Shown in pieces: positions 17,747-26,258 of a stretch of DNA of 64,000 nucleotides. The notes beneath the pieces are model-generated. The model searched no databases. It had not been told where the DNA came from and saw only the letters and a program-made list of their open reading frames with translations. The position numbers and the translations under genes were made by a program. Every line of letters begins with the position of its first letter. The stretch's first letter is position 1. This DNA comes from an uncultured Acidobacteriota bacterium (GTDB lineage: Bacteria > Acidobacteriota > Terriglobia > Bryobacterales > Bryobacteraceae). Where the stretch lies: contig CADEFM010000006.1 in the NCBI GenBank assembly GCA_902826605.1, forward strand, positions 186,001 to 250,000, written 5' to 3'.

Positions 17747-18733
17747 TTAGGCGGTGTACAACCCCATCGCGTGCTTCACTTTGTCGCAGGTGTCGCGAGC
17801 GATGGGTGTTACTCGCTCCGCGCCTTCACGGAGCACGCGGGCTACGTAGCCCGGTTCGGACACGATTTCCTGATAGCGCTTCTGCATGGGCTCGAGCGAC
17901 GCCACTACGGCTTCGGCCACCTGCTTCTTCAAATCACCGTAGCGCATGTCGGCGAATTGAGCCTTCATCGCGTCATCATCAACGCCCACGAAAGCCTGGT
18001 AGATGGAGAGCAGGTTGCGCACTCCCGCGCCCATGGTTTCAAAATCGACGGCCGGATTGGAATCCGTGGTCGATCGCATGATCTTCTTGCGAATCGTTGC
18101 CGGAGGGTCCAGCAGGCTGATCGCGTGGCCGCTGCCAGCCGCGCTCTTCGACATCTTTTTCTCGGGGTCGTCCAGCCCCATCACGCGGGCGCCCACCGTG
18201 GGCAGATGCGTGGCGGGCATCACAAAGGTATCGCCGTACAGCGAATTGAACCGTTGCGCGATATCGCGCGCCAGTTCCAGATGCTGCTTCTGGTCTTCGC
18301 CCACCGGCACGATGGCCGCCTGATACAACAAGATGTCTGCGGCCATCAGCACCGGATATTGCAGTAAGCCGTCGCCAATCGTTTCCTGCGCATCCGACTT
18401 AGCCTTATATTGCGTCATGCGCTCCAACCAGCCCACCGGGGTTACGCATGTGAGCATCCATGCCAGTTCCGTGTGTTCCGGTATGGCCGATTGCACGATC
18501 AGCGCCGAATGCTTCGGATCGATGCCGATTGCCAGCAGCATACCGGCCAGCTCCAGGATCTTCGCGCGAAGCTCCTGGGGATCCTGATACACCGTCACAG
18601 CATGCAGGTCCACGATGCAATAGATACTCTCGTAATCGTACTGAATCTTCGCCCAATTCTTAAGCGCACCCAGATAATTTCCGATGTGCGGGCTGCCCGT
18701 GGGCTGAATGCCGGATAGAACTCGTGCTCTCAT
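17747..18733 (-). CDS. trpS: Tryptophanyl-tRNA synthetase
   Basis: This 328-aa class I synthetase charges tRNA-Trp. The HIGH motif appears as GSPHIGNYLGALKNW (about residue 13), the GEDQKQHLELARDIA segment is typical of TrpRS, and the KMSKS loop is intact (KKMSKSAAGSG, about 195). Length is normal. The start MRARVLSGIQPTG fits the family. The gene is divergent from the RNA methyltransferase gene with only 6 bp between start codons, so each promoter must lie inside the other's coding sequence unless the methyltransferase starts further in. Confidence 0.96.
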   Translation of the reverse strand: MRARVLSGIQPTGSPHIGNYLGALKNWAKIQYDYESIYCIVDLHAVTVYQDPQELRAKILELAGMLLAIGIDPKHSALIVQSAIPEHTELAWMLTCVTPVGWLERMTQYKAKSDAQETIGDGLLQYPVLMAADILLYQAAIVPVGEDQKQHLELARDIAQRFNSLYGDTFVMPATHLPTVGARVMGLDDPEKKMSKSAAGSGHAISLLDPPATIRKKIMRSTTDSNPAVDFETMGAGVRNLLSIYQAFVGVDDDAMKAQFADMRYGDLKKQVAEAVVASLEPMQKRYQEIVSEPGYVARVLREGAERVTPIARDTCDKVKHAMGLYTA

Positions 18734-18739
18734 GGAAGG

Positions 18740-19957
18740 GTGGGGGAAACTTCTATCCTAAACGATGCATCGGGCGCTTTGCCGCAAGCGGCGAGTGAAA
18801 CGGTCACGATCGACAAATGGGTCTATGGGGGCGACGGGCTTGGGCGCATCGATGGCCGCGTCATTCTTGTTCCGTTCATTCTGCCCGGCGAGACCGCGCG
18901 CGTAGCGGTGGGCAAAGACATTCATGCGAATTTGCTGGAAGTGGTGAGTCCCGCGCCGGAGCGGGTTGTTCCACCGTGCCCTTTGTTTACGAAGTGTGGC
19001 GGTTGCCATTATCAGCATGCGCCTTATGAATTTCAACTGCCGCGCAAGGTTGAGATTTTGCGTGAACAGCTCCGCCGAGTGGGTAAGATCGAGTACAACG
19101 GCGAAATCGAAATCATCAGCGGTCCGCCGCTGGCTTACCGTAACCGCGTGCAGTTTCATGTCGCCGAAGGCAAGATTGGATATTTGGAAGCGGGTTCGCA
19201 CACACTGGTTCCGGTGACCGGTGATTGTCCCATTGCCTCGCCGAAGGTTAACCAGGCTCTCGGGATCATGCGCGAACGCATGCGGGACCGGCGCTTCCCC
19301 GATTTCATTCGCACGCTCGAAATTTTCACCAACGAAGCCGAAGTCCAGATTAATGTGCCGGAGACCAACCGGCCCGTGGCGCGGTCGTTTTTCGCATGGT
19401 GCGAATCCGTGGCGGCGCTTGACTATGCAACCTCTTTCGGAACATTTCGAGTGGGACCGCGATCATTCTTCCAGGTCAATCGGTTTTTGATGGAGCGCTT
19501 GGTGGATGCCGCGCTAGAGGGTGCCGAAGGTGAGACGGCATTAGATTTATACGCAGGCGTTGGCTTGTTCGCGCTACCCCTGGCGCGCCGTTTTCGCGAG
19601 GTGCATGCGGTTGAGGCTGGATCGAGTGCCGTCCGCGATCTGGAATTCAATGCCGAGCGTGCTGGAGCAGCGGCGATCCGGGCACACCGCACGCGCGTGG
19701 AAGATTTTCTGGCGCAGCACCACAGCGCGCCGGAATTCGTGCTGGCGGATCCGCCGCGCGCAGGTCTGGGCAAGGCGGTAGTGCACAATCTGGAGCGGCT
19801 GGCGCCCCAGCGCATCACAATAGTCTCGTGCGATCCCGCAACACTCGCCAGGGATCTAGCCGGGCTGACGAGGTACAAAATTCGCCGCTTGATCTTGATC
19901 GATCTCTTCCCGCAGACATTTCATCTGGAGACGATCGTTCAATTGGAAAGAAGCTGA
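18740..19957 (+). CDS. RNA m5U methyltransferase, RlmD/TrmA family
   Basis: This 405-aa S-adenosylmethionine-dependent enzyme should make 5-methyluridine in 23S rRNA or tRNA. It has an N-terminal TRAM domain (about residues 20-75) and cysteines for an Fe-S cluster (CPLFTKCGGCHYQH with a later GDCP). The SAM motif is ALDLYAGVGLFALPLA, followed by DPPRAG and the nucleophile region SCDPATLARD. The start is uncertain: GTG at 18740, chosen here, is only 6 bp from the trpS start, while TTG at 18779 would still keep the TRAM domain. It is convergent with the TolC-like gene 3 bp later. Confidence 0.9.
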   Translation: MGETSILNDASGALPQAASETVTIDKWVYGGDGLGRIDGRVILVPFILPGETARVAVGKDIHANLLEVVSPAPERVVPPCPLFTKCGGCHYQHAPYEFQLPRKVEILREQLRRVGKIEYNGEIEIISGPPLAYRNRVQFHVAEGKIGYLEAGSHTLVPVTGDCPIASPKVNQALGIMRERMRDRRFPDFIRTLEIFTNEAEVQINVPETNRPVARSFFAWCESVAALDYATSFGTFRVGPRSFFQVNRFLMERLVDAALEGAEGETALDLYAGVGLFALPLARRFREVHAVEAGSSAVRDLEFNAERAGAAAIRAHRTRVEDFLAQHHSAPEFVLADPPRAGLGKAVVHNLERLAPQRITIVSCDPATLARDLAGLTRYKIRRLILIDLFPQTFHLETIVQLERS

Positions 19958-19960
19958 GGC

Positions 19961-21238
19961 TTATCGCAGCGCTGCCTCCAGGGTTCCCGTTTCCCGCAAC
20001 ACTTCCAGCCGCGCCGCGTCCGCGGCGTGCTGCGTATCGTAGTACGCCAGCCATTTTTCGTTCTCCGCCGCGCGCAGAGCTTCCACTCGGGCCAGCGGCA
20101 AGCGTCCTTCATCCATTTGAGCCAGGGAGATAGTCAGTTCCTCGCGGGCCAGTTCCAGATCCGCGCGTGCAACTTCTCGAGCCCCTTCCGCCCGCCGCAG
20201 GTTCTGATACGCTGCGCGAAGATCCGCGGTGATCCGCGTGCGCGTACGGCTTACCTGCACGCGGAGTTTGGCGATTTCGGCTTCCGCCGCCGACTTTTGC
20301 GCCGATGACGTCCGACCGGTGAGCACCGGAAGCTCGAATGACATTCCGATCTGCACGTTGTTGCGTTGAAACCGGTTGAAAAATTCGTCGTAGTTGTTGT
20401 ATTTGCCGAGCAACGAATACTGCGCCAGCAGGTTCACGCGCGGCAGGCGCGCGGCCTCGTAGCTTTTCACTTCCAGCAGTTTACTCTGCATGCTGGATTG
20501 CAGGCTTTTCAATTCATTGCTTGATTCCAGCGCCTGTTCAATGGATGCTTCCTCCGACACCGGGACCACCAGCGGCGCACGCTCCTCCGGCGCAGGCCGC
20601 ACGCGGTCGTCCGGCCCCATGCCGAGCACCATTGCGAGCATCGTCTCAGCGTTCGTCAGTCCGATGGACAGCGTCTCCGCACTTTGATTCGAGCGCAGCA
20701 CCGCGAGGTTGGATTTCTTACCTTCGATGGCCAATTCACGCCCCTCCGTGACGCGTTGCTGCGTCAAATCGCGTACGCGCGTCAAGTTGGCTCCCTGCCG
20801 GCGCGCGGCTTCCAGGCTGCGGGCCATTCGTTCCGCATCCAGATACAAGCCGGCTACCCGATACACGGCCTCCTCTTGCTTGCGCGTCACGTCAAAGCCC
20901 GCACCACGCACCCCTTCGTTTGCCTGGGCGGCCATATAGCTCTGCGGCCGGTTGAAGATTGCCATCACTGCTCGCGCCTGCAAAATGGACGGCGCGCTCC
21001 CGTCGATGCTGGTGGGGAACCCGGAAGTATACGCCGCGCCACTGCCCAGAAACAATTTCGGGACGAACGGATCACGCGCAATAGTAGTCTGATGGCGCGC
21101 CTTTTGCTGATCCAAACGCGCCAGCAACACGTCGGGATTCTGGGCGATAGCCGTCTCCACGGCCTGCCGTAATGTCATGGTGTGGACTTCAGCGGAGGCA
21201 CAGGCTGTGAATGCAAGAAGGAGAATCGAGAGCTTCAT
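19961..21238 (-). CDS. TolC-like outer-membrane efflux protein
   Basis: From the ATG at 21238 this is a 425-aa protein with a signal peptide (KLSILLLAFTACASA). Two OEP-type repeats of long helices follow, with MTLRQAVETAIAQNPDVLLA at the start and ADLRAAYQNLRRAEGAREVA near the end. It should trimerise into an outer-membrane exit duct. The cognate pump is not encoded next to it. It is the last gene of the minus-strand run that starts at aroC, 38 bp after a secreted unknown. The frame is open to 21349, but that part lacks a signal sequence. Confidence 0.9.
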   Translation of the reverse strand: MKLSILLLAFTACASAEVHTMTLRQAVETAIAQNPDVLLARLDQQKARHQTTIARDPFVPKLFLGSGAAYTSGFPTSIDGSAPSILQARAVMAIFNRPQSYMAAQANEGVRGAGFDVTRKQEEAVYRVAGLYLDAERMARSLEAARRQGANLTRVRDLTQQRVTEGRELAIEGKKSNLAVLRSNQSAETLSIGLTNAETMLAMVLGMGPDDRVRPAPEERAPLVVPVSEEASIEQALESSNELKSLQSSMQSKLLEVKSYEAARLPRVNLLAQYSLLGKYNNYDEFFNRFQRNNVQIGMSFELPVLTGRTSSAQKSAAEAEIAKLRVQVSRTRTRITADLRAAYQNLRRAEGAREVARADLELAREELTISLAQMDEGRLPLARVEALRAAENEKWLAYYDTQHAADAARLEVLRETGTLEAALR

Positions 21239-21276
21239 ACACCCACAGTGTAGCGGTAGAGAAGGACAGTCGTCCG

Positions 21277-21681
21277 CTAGTAGGCGAAAAAGTCCAGCGG
21301 TGCGATCGCGGTGATCTTCCACTGGCGGCCGCGGCGTTCCACGGTGCATTGGATCACTTTGCGCCGGGTTTCTGTCTGCGTGTCCAGGCCCTTGCCGCTG
21401 ATGATGAGGAGCCAGTCGAGCTCCAGTGTGTGCTTCCGTTCATCCCCTTCGTCCATGACCACTTCCACCGTGGAACCTACTTGATGCGCACCTAACAGGC
21501 CTTCGATATTGTCGCGCAACGCGGCATAGTTTGGAGTGTCTTTGTCGAACTGTTCGAGGAATGCCGCGCTATCGCCATTCGCCAGGGCCTCGGCCGCGTA
21601 GGTGAAAACACGCATCACCGCGGCGGGAGGATCGGCTGTCAGTGCAGCGGCGGTGGCGATAAGAAGGGCGATCCTGCGCAT
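21277..21681 (-). CDS. Small secreted protein, possibly NTF2-like
   Basis: The protein is 134 aa from the ATG at 21681, which lies 2 bp after the argJ stop. It has a short signal peptide (RRIALLIATAAALTA). The mature part alternates helix (MRVFTYAAEALANGDSAAFLEQFD) and strands (STVEVVMDEGD, WLLIISG, KVIQCTVERRG, QWKITAIAPLDFFAY), a pattern seen in NTF2-like or DUF4440-like folds. I do not recognise a specific function. It is translationally coupled to argJ and followed by the TolC-like gene. Confidence 0.75.
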   Translation of the reverse strand: MRRIALLIATAAALTADPPAAVMRVFTYAAEALANGDSAAFLEQFDKDTPNYAALRDNIEGLLGAHQVGSTVEVVMDEGDERKHTLELDWLLIISGKGLDTQTETRRKVIQCTVERRGRQWKITAIAPLDFFAY

Positions 21682-21683
21682 AG

Positions 21684-22856
21684 TCACGTGCGGTAGCTTG
21701 CATTGATGCGTATATAGTCTTCGGTAAGATCGCACGTCCAGAAGCGGGCGCGACCTCTCCCGCGACTGCCGCGCAGCGAAAAGCGGATGTGGCATTCGCG
21801 TCCGTCCAGTTTTGCTTTCAATTCATCCTCCGCGAAATCGGTGGCGAGGCCGCCGCGGCATACCGGAACGCCTTGCATATCAATATCGGCCTTGCGCGGA
21901 TCGAATGCGGCGCCTGAATAGCCAGCCGCGCATAACACGCGGCCCCAGTTTGGGTCGGAGCCGGCGATAGCGGTCTTTACGAGCGGGGAGTTGGCGATGG
22001 CGCGCGCGATCTTCGCGGCATCGGCATCGTTGCGCGCACCTTCCACGTCTATGGTGACAAGCTTCCTCGCCCCTTCGCCATCGCGTGCGATCTGCACGGC
22101 CAGCGATTCCAGTACGCTGGTGAGCGCGGCTTCGAAGGTCTTACCGGAAGCCTTCACGCCGGATGCTCCATTGGCGAGCACGATGATCGTATCGTTGGTG
22201 GACATGTCCCCGTCAACCGAAAGCCGGTTGAAGCTGCGCTCCGTTGCGCCGCGGAGGGCCGATCGCAGTTCCGCGGTGCTGACCACTGCGTCCGTCATCA
22301 CGAAACACAGCGTCGTCGCCATGTTGGGATGAATCATGCCGGAGCCCTTGGCCATGCCAGCGATCTTGGCCGCTTTCCCACGCCGGGTTACCTCGGCCCG
22401 CGCCGTCTTGGCCACGGTGTCGGTAGTCATGATGGCCACTGCGGCGGCGTCGAAGTGCTCGCTGTCTAATCCCGCCACGAGAACCGGCAGCGCCCGTTCG
22501 ATCATGCTGCCGTCCATCTCGACGCCGATCACGCCGGTGGATGCAGGTAGCACTTGCTCCGGTTTCACTCCGAGTGCCTGGGCGGCGGCGCGCACTGTTT
22601 CCCGAGCCACGTGCGCGCCCGTTCTCGTCGCACAATTCGCATTGCCGGCATTCACCAGGATCGCAGATGCTTTACCTTTGGACGCACGGAGATTCTTGCG
22701 CGCCAGTTCAACCGGTGCGGCCACAACCAGGTTTTTCGTGAACACCGCGGCGGCGGTGGCAGGAGTATCGGACACAATTAGCGCCACATCGTCCTTGGCA
22801 ATCTTGCGAATTCCCGCATAGGTGGTCGCGTAGAGAAAACCCAAGGGCAAGCTCAC
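21684..22856 (-). CDS. argJ: Bifunctional glutamate N-acetyltransferase/N-acetylglutamate synthase
   Basis: From a GTG at 22856 this is a 390-aa ArgJ, which moves the acetyl group from N-acetylornithine to glutamate in arginine synthesis. The precursor cuts itself into alpha and beta chains before a conserved threonine, seen here in HPNMATTLCFVMTDA. Other matches are GFLYATTYAGIRK at the start, LVNAGNANC, STGVIGV and GSDPNWGRVLCAAGYSG. The GTG overlaps the fmt stop (GTGA), so this start is preferred over the open leader to 22970. No other arginine genes are nearby. Confidence 0.94.
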   Translation of the reverse strand: MSLPLGFLYATTYAGIRKIAKDDVALIVSDTPATAAAVFTKNLVVAAPVELARKNLRASKGKASAILVNAGNANCATRTGAHVARETVRAAAQALGVKPEQVLPASTGVIGVEMDGSMIERALPVLVAGLDSEHFDAAAVAIMTTDTVAKTARAEVTRRGKAAKIAGMAKGSGMIHPNMATTLCFVMTDAVVSTAELRSALRGATERSFNRLSVDGDMSTNDTIIVLANGASGVKASGKTFEAALTSVLESLAVQIARDGEGARKLVTIDVEGARNDADAAKIARAIANSPLVKTAIAGSDPNWGRVLCAAGYSGAAFDPRKADIDMQGVPVCRGGLATDFAEDELKAKLDGRECHIRFSLRGSRGRGRARFWTCDLTEDYIRINASYRT

Positions 22857-23788
22857 TGCAGTGCCTCGCTTTCCGCTAGTGTGATCCCGTTTAAGAACGC
22901 CGCCGCCGGCATTCGTTTCTTTCCTTCCAACTGGACCTCCTGTAATTCCAAAGTCTCGCCGCTCCCGCATCCGGCGTACAGATTCTTATTGATGACACGG
23001 AGTGCGCCGGGAGGCAACTGCGCATCTCCGACGGAGGCGCACCACACCTGAAAACGCTGCCCCCTCAGAAAACCATACGCGCCCGGCCACGGATCGAATC
23101 CACGCACGCGATTCAGGATCTCACGCGCTGGATGATGCCAATCGATCTTCCCGTCTTCCCTTTTCAAAATGCGCGCGTATGAGGCCTGGGCGTCGTTCTG
23201 CGGGTGAGGGTGGATGGTGGAGAGTTCCGCCAGTGTTTTAACTAGCAGGTCCGCTCCCGCCGCCGCCAGGCGCCCGGACAATTGTGGCGCCGTTTCTTCC
23301 GGTGCTATTTCCGTCTCCCATTGCAGCAACACGTCGCCTGTGTCCAGACCCTCATTGATCTTCATCGTAGTGACGCCGGTGCGCGTTTCACCGTTCGCAA
23401 TCGCCCATTGAATTGGCGCGGCGCCGCGATACTTAGGGAGCAGGGAAGCATGCACGTTAATGATTCCGCGCGGTGGAATATCGAGAATCGCTTTGGGGAT
23501 GATCTGTCCGTAGCCCACCACCACAATCACATCCGGAGCTAAGGCACGGATCTGCTCCACCACCTCGGGCCGCTTCACCCGCTCCGGCTGATGCACGGGC
23601 AGATTCAGGCGGAGTGCCGCATCCTTCACTGCAGGCGTCGCGAGCGCGCCGCCGCGTCCCTTGGCACGGTCCGGTTGCGTGAATACGGCCGACACTGCGC
23701 ACCCCGCTTCCACCATCCGTTCAAGCGTGGGAACCGCGAACCCAGGCGTCCCCATGAAGACGAAATGGGGAACGGTGCTCACTCCCAT
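22853..23788 (-). CDS. fmt: Methionyl-tRNA formyltransferase
   Basis: This 311-aa enzyme formylates initiator Met-tRNA using 10-formyltetrahydrofolate. FVFMGTPGFAVPTL lies at the N-terminus, the catalytic-loop segment is NVHASLLPKYRGAAPIQWAI, and MKINEGLDTGDVLLQ follows; the C-terminal domain starts near residue 205. The ATG at 23788 and a GTG at 23782 are both possible, and the GTG would overlap the def stop as GTGA. It lies between def and argJ in a tight run. Confidence 0.96.
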   Translation of the reverse strand: MGVSTVPHFVFMGTPGFAVPTLERMVEAGCAVSAVFTQPDRAKGRGGALATPAVKDAALRLNLPVHQPERVKRPEVVEQIRALAPDVIVVVGYGQIIPKAILDIPPRGIINVHASLLPKYRGAAPIQWAIANGETRTGVTTMKINEGLDTGDVLLQWETEIAPEETAPQLSGRLAAAGADLLVKTLAELSTIHPHPQNDAQASYARILKREDGKIDWHHPAREILNRVRGFDPWPGAYGFLRGQRFQVWCASVGDAQLPPGALRVINKNLYAGCGSGETLELQEVQLEGKKRMPAAAFLNGITLAESEALQ

Positions 23789-24294
23789 TCGCCGGCTTTT
23801 TGCAGTTTGCGAATCTTGCGGCGGATCAAGTCGCGTTTCAGTGCACTCACGTGGCTGATGTAAAGTTTCCCGTTCAAGTGGTCGGTTTCATGCAGAAACG
23901 CACGTGCCAGCAGATCCTCGCCCGTCATTTCGAAGGTCTTGCCGGCGGCATCCTGCGCTCGTACGGTCACTTTTTGTGGTCGTGCGACATTCTCACGAAA
24001 AGTGGGCAGGCTCAAACAACCCTCCTCACTCTTCTGCGATCCTTCAGTCTTGATAATTTCAGGGTTAATGAGCACGATTTTCTGCGCCGGGTCTTCGCCC
24101 GTGGTCACATCAATTACCGCGATCCGTTTGCCGATGCCGATCTGCGGCGCGGCCAGTCCTACGCCTTTAGCCGCGTACATGGATTCGAACATGTCCTCGA
24201 TCAGTTGGTGAAGCCCAGGCGTGCCGAATTCCACGATATCTTCCCCGCGCCTCTCCAATACCGGCTGTCCATACTTGACGATCGGATAAACCAT
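23779..24294 (-). CDS. def: Peptide deformylase
   Basis: This 171-aa metalloenzyme removes the formyl group from nascent proteins, the counterpart of fmt next to it. All three family motifs are present: GVGLAAPQIG (about residue 45), EGCLSLP (about 91, metal-ligand Cys) and HETDHLNG (about 135, HExxH metal site). Its ATG overlaps the aroC stop by one base (TGATG), and its stop overlaps the fmt start, so translation is probably coupled. Confidence 0.97.
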   Translation of the reverse strand: MVYPIVKYGQPVLERRGEDIVEFGTPGLHQLIEDMFESMYAAKGVGLAAPQIGIGKRIAVIDVTTGEDPAQKIVLINPEIIKTEGSQKSEEGCLSLPTFRENVARPQKVTVRAQDAAGKTFEMTGEDLLARAFLHETDHLNGKLYISHVSALKRDLIRRKIRKLQKAGEWE

Positions 24295-25466
24295 CAGAAG
24301 TCTCTCACTTGTTCCAGATAACCCGCATAATTGCGTTTCGCTTCCGTCAGCGAATCACCGCCAAACTTGTCGATCATCGCAGAGGCCAGCACCAGCGCCA
24401 CCATTGCTTCACCGATCACACCCGCCGCGGGCACTACGGCGACGTCGCTGCGTTCATATGCGGCAAGAGCGGGCTCGCGGGTCGCCAGGTCCACGCTCTC
24501 CAGTGGTTTGCGCAACGTGGAAATTGGCTTTAGCATTCCGCGCACCAGGATGTCCTGACCGTTGGTCATGCCGCCTTCCAAGCCACCCGCGCGATTCGCA
24601 CCACGAGTGAAATGACGCTCTTGCTTGTCGTATTGAATGGTGTCTTGCACTTTGGACCCGAATGAAGCCGAGCCTTCCGCCGCGAACCCCACTTCCACGC
24701 CCTTCACCGCCTGCATGGATACAATGGCCTGCGCGAGCCTGCCGTCCAGGCGTGAATCCCATGTGATGTGCGAACCCAGGCCCACCGGCACTCCGTGCGC
24801 TACTACCTCAAACACGCCGCCCACCGTGTCGCCGGTCTTATAGGCGTGATCCACAACGGCCTTCATGCGCTGCTCTGCTTCTGCGTCCACGCAGCCGAGC
24901 AGAACCTCATCGCGGCGGCTCAGCCCCACCAGTTCTTCCCAACTTGCCATGCGGTCCAGCTTTGCTTCTCCCACTTGAACCACGTGGCTCAGTACCCCGA
25001 TGCCGAACTCCGCCAGGTATGCCTTCGCCAGGCCGCCCACCGCCACGCGTGCCGTGGTTTCGCGCGCGCTGGCGCGTTCCAAGATGTAGCGTGCGTCGTG
25101 AAAGTTGTACTTAATTGAGCCGGCCAGATCTGCGTGCCCTGGCCGGGGACGCGTTACCGGTTTCTTTTTATCTTCGCCGCCGTCGATGTCTTCCACCGGC
25201 AGTGCTTCGGTCCAATTTTTCCAGTCTTTGTTTTCGAGCAGAATCGCGATGGGTGAACCGATGGTCTGGGAGTGCCGCACGCCGCTGACAATGTGCGCGC
25301 GGTCCGTTTCGATCTTCATCCGCCCGCCGCGGCCATAGCCTTGCTGCCGACGCCACAGCTCCCGGTCAAGCGCCGGAAGCGACACGGGAACACCCGCCGG
25401 TAAACCGGTCAGCGTGGCGACAAGGCACTCCCCGTGGGATTCACCGGCTGTTTCAAACCTGAGCAT
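24294..25466 (-). CDS. aroC: Chorismate synthase
   Basis: This 390-aa enzyme makes chorismate from 5-enolpyruvylshikimate-3-phosphate using reduced FMN, the last shikimate step. MLRFETAGESHGECL fits the conserved N-terminus. Further matches are GYGRGGRMKIETD, the ASARETTARVAVG segment, and GGMTNGQDILVRGMLKPIST. The ATG at 25466 is preferred over starts at 25484 or 25619. A GAGAG/CTCTC inverted repeat lies just upstream of it (25467-25482). It heads the run aroC-def-fmt-argJ-unknown-tolC. Confidence 0.95.
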   Translation of the reverse strand: MLRFETAGESHGECLVATLTGLPAGVPVSLPALDRELWRRQQGYGRGGRMKIETDRAHIVSGVRHSQTIGSPIAILLENKDWKNWTEALPVEDIDGGEDKKKPVTRPRPGHADLAGSIKYNFHDARYILERASARETTARVAVGGLAKAYLAEFGIGVLSHVVQVGEAKLDRMASWEELVGLSRRDEVLLGCVDAEAEQRMKAVVDHAYKTGDTVGGVFEVVAHGVPVGLGSHITWDSRLDGRLAQAIVSMQAVKGVEVGFAAEGSASFGSKVQDTIQYDKQERHFTRGANRAGGLEGGMTNGQDILVRGMLKPISTLRKPLESVDLATREPALAAYERSDVAVVPAAGVIGEAMVALVLASAMIDKFGGDSLTEAKRNYAGYLEQVRDF

Positions 25467-25524
25467 GAGAGGGAATTCTCTCATGGTAGCAGGAGCGGGC
25501 GGGATTCGGCCCCGCACGCGCGGG

Positions 25525-26205
25525 CTAACGATTCGTCGGCGGGTAGTCCGGAGTTGCTTCCACTCTGGCGAAATCCTGTGCGTGTTCCTCGCCCAGTAAT
25601 CTGCGTCCATGCACGGCAAGTTCGAAGCGATCCTTCACGCCGGTTTTTTCGAAGATATGCATCAAGTGAACTTTGACCGTTCCGGCCGTGATGCGAAGTG
25701 CCTCCCCAATTTCCTTGTTCTTCATTCCAGCGCAAACATGATGCACAATTTCTTTTTCCCGTGGAGTCAGGCGCGAGCCCGTTCGCTGATTGCTGGCGGT
25801 TGAGCTTTCGCGCAGCGCGTTTTCAATCCACACGTCACCGCGGCTGACCGTCGCCAGGCATTCAAGCATCGCGGATACCGGCACGGTCTTCTTCAGAATG
25901 CCGCGCGCTCCCAACTGCAGCGCCCGAAAACAATCCACCTCAGCAAGATCGTTGACCCACAGCACCGGCTGGCAGGAAGGCCATGTGCTCCTGACGTCTG
26001 CGATGAACTGGAACACGAGTTTCAATCCAGGCGATTGATCCACCAGGATCAGATCCGGATGTTCCGCGCGGATCGCGTCCAGAGCCGTTCGCAAAGTAGG
26101 CGCCGATCCCGCCAGTATAAAATTGGTGGTTTCGGCCAGGATTTTAGTTAATCCCTCTACTACAACTGGTTGTGCCTCACACGCGAAAATCCTGATTTTG
26201 TTCAC
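25525..26205 (-). CDS. LuxR/NarL-type response regulator
   Basis: This 226-aa protein has a receiver domain (about residues 1-125) and a LuxR-type helix-turn-helix (about 140-205). The likely phosphorylated aspartate is in LILVDQSPG, with an acidic patch FACEAQP and the conserved lysine in GILKKTVP. The DNA-binding segment is LTPREKEIVHHVCAGMKNKE with GTVKVHLMHIFEKTGV. No histidine kinase is adjacent, so it is an orphan here. It lies 59 bp upstream of aroC on the same strand. Confidence 0.9.
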   Translation of the reverse strand: MNKIRIFACEAQPVVVEGLTKILAETTNFILAGSAPTLRTALDAIRAEHPDLILVDQSPGLKLVFQFIADVRSTWPSCQPVLWVNDLAEVDCFRALQLGARGILKKTVPVSAMLECLATVSRGDVWIENALRESSTASNQRTGSRLTPREKEIVHHVCAGMKNKEIGEALRITAGTVKVHLMHIFEKTGVKDRFELAVHGRRLLGEEHAQDFARVEATPDYPPTNR

Positions 26206-26258
26206 ACGGATCCTTTACGTTCGTATGATCGTCAGGCGGGCGCGGGCGGCGATAGGTA

